From: Rhodocyclaceae bacterium
GTDB taxonomy: Bacteria > Pseudomonadota > Gammaproteobacteria > Burkholderiales > Rhodocyclaceae
NCBI GenBank assembly: GCA_023253415.1
Contig: JALRGK010000043.1
Span: 1-11,518 of the forward strand
Length of the DNA stretch: 11,518 nucleotides
Direction of reading: 5' to 3'
A program made the position numbers and the translations under genes. The notes beneath the pieces were generated by a model that saw only the letters and a list, made by a program, of their open reading frames with translations, ran no database searches and was not told where the DNA came from. Positions 6,155-11,518 of this stretch are shown one piece after another; the stretch's first letter is position 1, and every line of letters starts with the position of its first letter.

Positions 6155-7159
6155 ATGCTGCAACAGGCGCCCTACCGCGCACCGTTCTACCTCTTTAACG
6201 GCCATCTACAGACACTCTGGCCTGTCTGGCGGTCGCTGCGCCAACCGCCGATCTGCTGGCCGCGAGAGCGCTGGGATACGCCTGACGGTGACTTTATTGA
6301 TGTCGACTGCATTAGCATTGGCACCGATAACGCACCTGCGGTCGTGCTTTTTCACGGGCTGGAAGGCAATTCGCAATCCCATTACGCGCGCAACATGGCA
6401 ACATTGTTGCAGCAGATCGGCTGGACTGGCTTTGTCCCCCACTTCCGGGGCTGTAGTGGTGAACTCAATCGGCTACCGCGTGCTTATCATTCCGGCGACT
6501 CCACTGAAATCGACTGGATCCTGCGCCAATTTCGTGAACGTATGCCCAATCGCATGATCTTTGCCGCGGGTGTTTCTTTAGGCGGCAACGCCCTGATGAA
6601 ATGGTTGGGCGAACAAGGGCTTGCTGCCTCAAAGGTGATCAACGCGGCGGCGGCAGTCTCTCCCCCGATGAATGTTGCTGCCTGTGGCGCCTGGCTCGAC
6701 CAGGGAGCCAATCGGCAGGTTTACACCCAGCACTTCTTGCGTACCATGAAGCAGCAGAGCGAAGCGCGGTTGCGCCAGTTTCCCAATCTGTTTGATGCCA
6801 CACGCATGCGCGCAGCAACGACCCTACGCGAGTTTGACGATACGGTCACCGCGCCACTTCACGGCTTTGCCGGGGTCGAGGATTACTGGCAACGGGCCTC
6901 GGCCCTGCCGCTGGTTGGCCAGATTGCACTGCCAACACTACTACTCATGCCACGCAACGACCCGTTCCTGACTGATGCCTGTTACCCGAGCCGAGCGCAA
7001 TGTTCAACTGCCGTAACGCTGGAAACACCGGATGCTGGCGGCCATGTCGGATTCAGTGGTGGCCGGGGGGCTTCTCGTGATCTCTGGCTTCCCACACGTA
7101 TAATTAACTTTTTTGCACAATCACTCGGTCTGATGCTGTCGGATCACAAACCCACCTGA
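6155..7159 (+). CDS. YheT-like alpha/beta-fold hydrolase
   Basis: This 334-residue protein belongs to the YheT branch (AB-hydrolase 4 family) of alpha/beta hydrolases. The N-terminus YRAPFYLFNGHLQTLWP (7-23) and DTPDGDFIDVDC (41-52) are family hallmarks. HGLEG (67-71) forms the oxyanion loop, FRGCSGE (97-103) follows, and the catalytic triad is visible as Ser141 in GVSLGGN, Asp269 in PRNDPF and His297 in GGHVGF. REFDDTVTAPLHGFAG (225-240) also matches E. coli YheT. Family members are presumed carboxylesterases, but the natural substrate of the bacterial proteins is unknown. I chose the ATG at 6155, ten bases after the upstream stop; the longer reading from 6032 only overlaps the previous gene and adds residues unlike the family. 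There is no obvious ribosome site, so coupling is likely. The stop overlaps the algC start as TGATG. Confidence 0.93.
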   Translation: MLQQAPYRAPFYLFNGHLQTLWPVWRSLRQPPICWPRERWDTPDGDFIDVDCISIGTDNAPAVVLFHGLEGNSQSHYARNMATLLQQIGWTGFVPHFRGCSGELNRLPRAYHSGDSTEIDWILRQFRERMPNRMIFAAGVSLGGNALMKWLGEQGLAASKVINAAAAVSPPMNVAACGAWLDQGANRQVYTQHFLRTMKQQSEARLRQFPNLFDATRMRAATTLREFDDTVTAPLHGFAGVEDYWQRASALPLVGQIALPTLLLMPRNDPFLTDACYPSRAQCSTAVTLETPDAGGHVGFSGGRGASRDLWLPTRIINFFAQSLGLMLSDHKPT

Positions 7160-8568
7160 TGAGAACCCTTATGTCGCGCTTTGCCATTCCCGCACTCCCT
7201 GCTTCGATTTTCAAGGCCTATGATATCCGCGGCATTGTCGATGACACGCTAACGCCGGACGTTGTTCGTGCGGTCGGTCTGGGTCTTGGCACCCTGGCAC
7301 GGGAACAGGGTGTCAAAGCGATTGCGGTTGGTCGCGATGGTCGGTTATCGGGTCCCGGCCTGTCGCATGCACTCCAGGAAGGTATTGTGGCCGCGGGTGT
7401 CGATGCCATCGACGTCGGCTGTGTACCGACACCAGTGACTTACTTTGCGGGCTTTCAGCTAGAGACCTATTCCTGCGTCTCCGTCACGGGAAGTCATAAC
7501 CCCCCGGATTACAACGGTCTCAAAATGGTGATCGCTGGCAACACGCTGGCTGGTGACGCTATTCAGGCGTTGAAGCAACGCATCGAAGCCGGTGATGTGC
7601 ACTGGGCGGATCAGCCGGGCGCGATGAAAACCGCCGACGTCAAATCCGCCTATCTCGACAAGATCGTGGGCGATGTCAAACTCGCCCGCCCGATGACGAT
7701 CGCCGTGGATTGCGGCAACGGCGTCGCTGGCGAACTGGCGCCAGAACTCTTCAAGCGCATGGGCTGCAAGATCATCCCGATGTACTGCGAGATCGATGGC
7801 ACCTTCCCGAACCACCACCCGGATCCCTCCAAACCGGAAAACCTGCAGGACCTGGTGGCAGAACTGAAAAAAACCGACGCCGAGATCGGCCTGGCATTCG
7901 ACGGGGACGGTGACCGCCTTGGCGTTGTGACCAAAGACGGTGAGGTCATCTTCCCGGATCGTCAGATGATGCTGTTTGCCCAGGACGTCCTTTCCCGTTG
8001 CCCGGGGGCACCGATCATTTTCGATGTTAAGTGCTCGCGTCTGCTGGGTGATGCCATTCGCGCTGCCGGTGGTCAGCCCCTCATGTGGAAAACCGGCCAC
8101 GCCTTAATCAAAGCCAAACTCAAGGAAACCGGCGCCCCTCTGGCCGGCGAAATGAGCGGCCACGTCTTCTTCAAGGAACGCTGGTTCGGCTTTGATGACG
8201 GCCTCTACACCGGCGCCCGACTGCTGGAAATTCTGTCTCGCGCCGCGGATGCTAACCCGGTCCTGAAGCACCTACCCAACAGCCAGAGCACCCCGGAGCT
8301 CAACATCAGCATGAAGGAAGGCGAACCGCATGCACTGATGGCTGAACTGGCCGTTGCGCCGGACTTCCCAGGTGCGCGTGACGTGATCACCATTGACGGT
8401 CTGCGCGTGGAATATGCAGATGGCTTCGGCCTCGCCCGCCCTTCCAACACCACGCCCGTTGTCGTATTGCGCTTTGAAGCCGACACACCGGAAGCGCTGT
8501 CACGTATTCAGGGTGAATTCCGACGCGTCCTCAATCAAGCTCGCCCGGATCTGGCACTGCCGTTCTGA
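7159..8568 (+). CDS. algC: Phosphomannomutase/phosphoglucomutase, AlgC type
   Basis: The enzyme moves phosphate between C6 and C1 of mannose and glucose, giving the 1-phosphates needed for GDP-mannose and UDP-glucose and so for LPS, O-antigen and exopolysaccharide. The 469 residues show all four alpha-D-phosphohexomutase domains: the phosphoserine loop VTGSHNPPDYNGLK with Ser112, the metal loop DGDGDR (248-253), the sugar-binding GEMSGHVFF (330-338) and the phosphate-binding RPSNTTP (427-433). The text SIFKAYDIRGIV, FPNHHPDPSKPENL and MWKTGHALIKAK is very close to Pseudomonas AlgC. The first ATG overlaps the yheT stop (TGATG); the ATG at 7171 (MSRFAIPALP), with GATGAGA upstream, is an equally reasonable start. 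It is last in the ilvE run and followed by a hairpin. Confidence 0.95.
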   Translation: MRTLMSRFAIPALPASIFKAYDIRGIVDDTLTPDVVRAVGLGLGTLAREQGVKAIAVGRDGRLSGPGLSHALQEGIVAAGVDAIDVGCVPTPVTYFAGFQLETYSCVSVTGSHNPPDYNGLKMVIAGNTLAGDAIQALKQRIEAGDVHWADQPGAMKTADVKSAYLDKIVGDVKLARPMTIAVDCGNGVAGELAPELFKRMGCKIIPMYCEIDGTFPNHHPDPSKPENLQDLVAELKKTDAEIGLAFDGDGDRLGVVTKDGEVIFPDRQMMLFAQDVLSRCPGAPIIFDVKCSRLLGDAIRAAGGQPLMWKTGHALIKAKLKETGAPLAGEMSGHVFFKERWFGFDDGLYTGARLLEILSRAADANPVLKHLPNSQSTPELNISMKEGEPHALMAELAVAPDFPGARDVITIDGLRVEYADGFGLARPSNTTPVVVLRFEADTPEALSRIQGEFRRVLNQARPDLALPF

Positions 8569-8581
8569 ATCCATGGGGTAC

Positions 8582-8606
8582 ATCAGGGCATGCCGCACGC
8601 CCTGAT
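8582..8606. terminator. Hairpin between convergent algC and the alaS-linked gene, probable bidirectional terminator
   Basis: ATCAGGGC (8582-8589) and GCCCTGAT (8599-8606) form a perfect 8-bp stem around a 9-base loop, 13 bases after the algC stop and 6 bases before the stop of the convergent small gene. Only a short TTT follows on the plus strand and no U-run on the minus, so it is not a textbook intrinsic terminator, but its place between two convergent transcripts fits that role. Confidence 0.6.
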
Positions 8607-8612
8607 TTGCGC

Positions 8613-8927
8613 CTACTTCCCGCTGAGACTTCGACGGTTGTAGTCTTTATCTCCAGGTTTGATACAACGGCCAACACCAAAGAGCCCCCCCTGAGATCCT
8701 GGCGGACAGACCTTGTTTTCAGGAAACGTATCGGCGACTTTTTTGGCCTCGGCAGCCTTGACGGTATTCACATATTCCCAGCGACCATTCGGGAATAGCA
8801 ACACATCTTCGCCATTGGCCGTCTTACCGGCGATCGGTGTTCTGTCTGGCACGTCCGCAGTATCGGCAATGACCGGCTGACCGATAAGGACCAACAGGCT
8901 GATGAGAAGGGCTCGCACAAGCGTCAT
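8613..8927 (-). CDS. Small secreted hypothetical protein downstream of alaS
   Basis: I do not recognise a named family. The 104-residue product begins with a signal peptide (MTLVRALLISLLVLIGQPVIA, cut near residue 21), so it is probably periplasmic. The mature part has a short motif, KTANGEDVLLFPNGRWEYVN (35-54), of a kind I have seen in small exported proteins where a Gly-x-x-Val-x-Leu strand is followed by NGRWEY. After it come a basic/alanine helix (56-68) and two cysteines (Cys74 and Cys88 in CPPGSQGGLFGVGRC) that could form a disulfide. The ATG lies 1 base after the alaS stop (TGATATG), so it is very likely cotranscribed and translationally coupled with alaS. Its function is unknown, and no membrane anchor or lipobox is seen. 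Confidence 0.82.
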   Translation of the reverse strand: MTLVRALLISLLVLIGQPVIADTADVPDRTPIAGKTANGEDVLLFPNGRWEYVNTVKAAEAKKVADTFPENKVCPPGSQGGLFGVGRCIKPGDKDYNRRSLSGK

Positions 8928-8928
8928 A

Positions 8929-11518
8929 TCAGCGCTCGCTCACCCAGGCAGAGACTGATGCCAGCGCGTTGGCCAGATTGGCCGGCTGCGTGCCGCCCGC
9001 TTGAGCCATATCCGGACGGCCACCACCCTTGCCACCGACCTGTGAAGCAACATGGTTGACGAGTTCACCAGCCTTGAATCGGCCCGTCAGATCCGGGGTC
9101 ACGCCGGCAATCAGCGACACCTTGTCACCTTCGGCCACACCGAGAACAATCACCGCCGACTTGAGCTGCTCTTTGAGCTTATCCAGTGTCTCACGCAGCG
9201 CTGAACCGCTCACGCCTTCCAGTTTGACAGATAGCACGGCAATGCCGTTCACCACCTGCGCCTGACCGGCCAGATCGCCACCCTGTGCTGCGGCCAGTTT
9301 GGATTGCAGGCGAGCCACCTCCTTCTCCTGCAGCTTGATGCCATCCAGTACCGAGGCAATGCGAGCCGGCGCTTCAGCCGGTTTGCACTTGATCAGACCG
9401 GCAATTTCATTCAGTGCCTGGCGACGGAACTGTACGGCAGCCAGTGCGTAATCCCCCGTCAGCGCTTCAACACGGCGGACGCCGGCCGCCACACCCGACT
9501 CGGCAATGATCGTAAACAGACCGATGTCACCTGTACGGGTGACGTGCGTACCACCACACAGCTCGCGCGATGAGCCGATATCAAGCACGCGCACAGTGTC
9601 ACCATACTTTTCGCCGAAGAGCATCATGGCGCCCAGACGCTGTGCGTCTTCAATGGCCATTTCGCGGGCTTCGCTCGGCAGGTTGCGCATGATCTCGCGG
9701 TTCACAAGATCTTCCACGGCACAGATCTGTTCCGTGGTCATCGGTGCATTGTGGGCAAAGTCGAAACGCGTTTTCTCCGCATCAACCAGCGAGCCCTTCT
9801 GTTGCACGTGTTCGCCCAGGACTTCACGGAGTGCCTTGTGCATCAGGTGCGTGGCCGAATGGTTACGCATGGTGCGCTCACGATCCGCCACATTGACTAG
9901 GGCCTGGACACTATTACCGACCGTCAGTGAACCTTCGCGCAGCGTGCCATGATGGCCAAACACCTGCGGCTGGATCTTCTGGGTATCCTCAACGAGGAAC
10001 TGGCCATGTACCGATTGCAGGACGCCGTTATCACCCACCTGGCCACCCGACTCGGCATAGAACGGTGTCTTGTCGAGAACGACCACCCCGGAATCGCCGG
10101 CAGTGAGCTCATTTACGGCAACACCATCACGATACAAGGCAATGACATTAGCTTCGAGCGCCATGTGCTCATAGCCTTCAAAACGGGTTTGCGGGCCATC
10201 GTAGGCCAACGCCGCGGCCATCTGGAACTTGCCAGCGGCACGCGCCTGCTCACGCTGACGGGTCATGGCGGCATCGAAACCTGCCTCATCCACATTCAGC
10301 TCGCGTTCACGACAGACATCGGCGGTCAGATCCAGCGGGAAACCATAGGTATCGTGTAGTTTGAACGCCAGGTCACCATCCAGCACACCACCCGCCGGCA
10401 GACTGGCCAGTGCACCGTCCAGAATCTCCATGCCGTGAGCAATGGTCTCGAAGAAGCGCTCTTCTTCCAGGCGCAGAATATCGGTCACGCGTTGTTCGGC
10501 ACGCGCCAGTTCCGGATAGGCTTCGCCCATTTCGGCCACTAGTGCCGAAACCAGCGTGTTAAAGAACGGTGTACGCGCACCCAGTTTGTAACCATGGCGA
10601 ATCGCACGGCGCACGATCCGGCGCAGTACATAACCACGGCCTTCGTTGCCCGGAATGACGCCATCGACAATCAGGAAGGCGCAGGCGCGAATGTGATCGG
10701 CGATCACCTTCAGTGAGGCGGCATCAATCGCCGCTTCACCACCGGCAACGTGCACGGCCTTCTGGGCAGCTGCAATCAGGTTCTGGAACAGATCAATTTC
10801 GTAGTTGCTGTGGACGTGCTGTAGCACGGCAGCGATACGCTCGAGCCCCATACCGGTATCAACGCAAGGACGCGGCAGCGGATGCAAAACACCGGCCTCG
10901 TCACGGTTGTATTGCATAAAAACCAGGTTCCAGATTTCGATGTAACGGTCACCATCCTCTTCAGGTGACCCCGGGGGGCCACCCCAGATATCGGCACCGT
11001 GGTCGTAGAAAATTTCGGTACATGGGCCACACGGGCCCGTGTCGGCCATTTGCCAGAAGTTATCGGACGCGTAACGCGCACCCTTGTTATCACCAATTCG
11101 GATGATCCGCTCGGTCGGGACGCCGACTTCCTTCGACCAGATCTCGTAGGCTTCGTCATCTTCCTGATAAACGGTGACCCACAACTTCTCTTTCGGCAGA
11201 CCATAAACACCCGTCAGCAATTCCCAGGCAAAGTTGATGGCATCCCGCTTGAAGTAATCACCAAAGCTGAAGTTACCCAGCATTTCGAAGAAGGTGTGGT
11301 GACGCGCGGTGTACCCCACGTTCTCTAAATCGTTGTGCTTGCCACCAGCACGCACACTGCGCTGCGAGGATGTCGCTCGTGTGTAGGGACGCTTGTCCTG
11401 ACCGAGAAAAACATCCTTGAACTGAACCATGCCCGAGTTGGTGAAGAGCAGGGTCGGGTCATTCCCCGGAACCAGCGAACTGGAAGGCACAATCGTGTGG
11501 CCTTTGGATTCAAAGAAA
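8929..11518 (-). CDS. alaS: Alanyl-tRNA synthetase AlaS, 5' end cut off by window edge
   Basis: AlaS charges tRNA-Ala with alanine in the cytosol and edits mischarged Ser and Gly. The frame is open to the right edge (first full codon at 11517) and holds 862 residues; comparison with E. coli AlaS (FFHSKGHQVV...) suggests only about 14 N-terminal residues are missing. The GTG at 11490 is therefore an internal valine, not the start. Counting from the first full codon: the class II catalytic core with HHTFFEMLGNFSFGDYF (73-89) and RGYVLRRIVRRAIRHG (294-309); the editing domain with zinc ligands in HSATH (553-557) and CGGTH (654-658); and the C-terminal C-Ala domain with GGKGGGRPDMAQAGG (828-842). 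No damage is seen. A small secreted protein gene follows 1 base after the stop. Its promoter lies outside the window. Confidence 0.98.
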   Translation of the reverse strand, partial: FFESKGHTIVPSSSLVPGNDPTLLFTNSGMVQFKDVFLGQDKRPYTRATSSQRSVRAGGKHNDLENVGYTARHHTFFEMLGNFSFGDYFKRDAINFAWELLTGVYGLPKEKLWVTVYQEDDEAYEIWSKEVGVPTERIIRIGDNKGARYASDNFWQMADTGPCGPCTEIFYDHGADIWGGPPGSPEEDGDRYIEIWNLVFMQYNRDEAGVLHPLPRPCVDTGMGLERIAAVLQHVHSNYEIDLFQNLIAAAQKAVHVAGGEAAIDAASLKVIADHIRACAFLIVDGVIPGNEGRGYVLRRIVRRAIRHGYKLGARTPFFNTLVSALVAEMGEAYPELARAEQRVTDILRLEEERFFETIAHGMEILDGALASLPAGGVLDGDLAFKLHDTYGFPLDLTADVCRERELNVDEAGFDAAMTRQREQARAAGKFQMAAALAYDGPQTRFEGYEHMALEANVIALYRDGVAVNELTAGDSGVVVLDKTPFYAESGGQVGDNGVLQSVHGQFLVEDTQKIQPQVFGHHGTLREGSLTVGNSVQALVNVADRERTMRNHSATHLMHKALREVLGEHVQQKGSLVDAEKTRFDFAHNAPMTTEQICAVEDLVNREIMRNLPSEAREMAIEDAQRLGAMMLFGEKYGDTVRVLDIGSSRELCGGTHVTRTGDIGLFTIIAESGVAAGVRRVEALTGDYALAAVQFRRQALNEIAGLIKCKPAEAPARIASVLDGIKLQEKEVARLQSKLAAAQGGDLAGQAQVVNGIAVLSVKLEGVSGSALRETLDKLKEQLKSAVIVLGVAEGDKVSLIAGVTPDLTGRFKAGELVNHVASQVGGKGGGRPDMAQAGGTQPANLANALASVSAWVSER

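Noticed and set aside
7459..8100. 213-codon open frame on the minus strand inside algC
   Set aside because: It lies wholly antisense to a gene with complete family motifs; its His/Asp-rich translation is the usual by-product of codon bias and has no plausible start or relatives I recognise.
11488..11490. GTG codon as the start of alaS
   Set aside because: Codons upstream of it continue the AlaS sequence (FFESKGHTI) to the window edge, matching family text, so it is an internal valine.
1..11518. Mobile elements, prophage, CRISPR, toxin-antitoxin or defence genes, tRNA genes
   Set aside because: Scanned by eye for transposase or integrase motifs, repeated spacer arrays, terminal repeats, short toxin/antitoxin pairs and cloverleaf sequences; none found, and the gaps between genes are too short to hide more than regulatory sites.

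Overview
This is an ordinary, gene-dense chromosomal segment of a Gram-negative proteobacterium, probably beta- or gammaproteobacterial. The evidence is an LPS core heptosyltransferase (WaaF), an AlgC-type phosphomannomutase/phosphoglucomutase, a YheT-type hydrolase, a CHCC zinc-finger protein next to ilvE, and the grouping of purB, mnmA and nudJ, which also sit close together in E. coli (there as purB-hflD-mnmA-nudJ). All coding frames look intact and base composition looks uniform by eye. I see no insertion sequence, phage gene, CRISPR array, tRNA, rRNA, toxin-antitoxin pair or defence system. Layout, left to right: the 5' end of purB runs off the left edge on the minus strand. A YibF-like glutathione S-transferase gene diverges from it on the plus strand and converges on a minus-strand cluster transcribed nudJ -> hypothetical secreted protein -> mnmA. 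A GAAA-capped hairpin separates gst from mnmA. A 172-base gap then separates nudJ from a plus-strand run of six tightly packed genes: ilvE, a small CHCC zinc-finger protein, waaF, an NTF2-like protein, a yheT-like hydrolase and algC. Several junctions in this run overlap (TAATG-type, ATGA, TGATG), which suggests one translationally coupled transcript. After a perfect 8-bp hairpin the strand switches again to alaS (5' end cut off by the right edge), followed 1 base later by a small secreted protein gene. How the genes relate: the plus-strand run mixes branched-chain amino acid transamination (ilvE) with surface-sugar functions. WaaF adds the second heptose of the LPS inner core, and AlgC-type enzymes make mannose-1-P or glucose-1-P for nucleotide-sugar synthesis. 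The minus-strand genes are mostly translation-related (MnmA thiolates tRNA wobble uridines, AlaS charges tRNA-Ala) or nucleotide-related (PurB, NudJ). The least explained items are the secreted hypothetical between nudJ and mnmA, which has a spaced Cys/His/Asp pattern like transglutaminase or papain-fold enzymes and apparently a TTG start; the perfect 8+8 inverted repeat against the putative ilvE -10 box; and the three small uncharacterised proteins. I found nothing that amounts to a convincing new multi-gene system.
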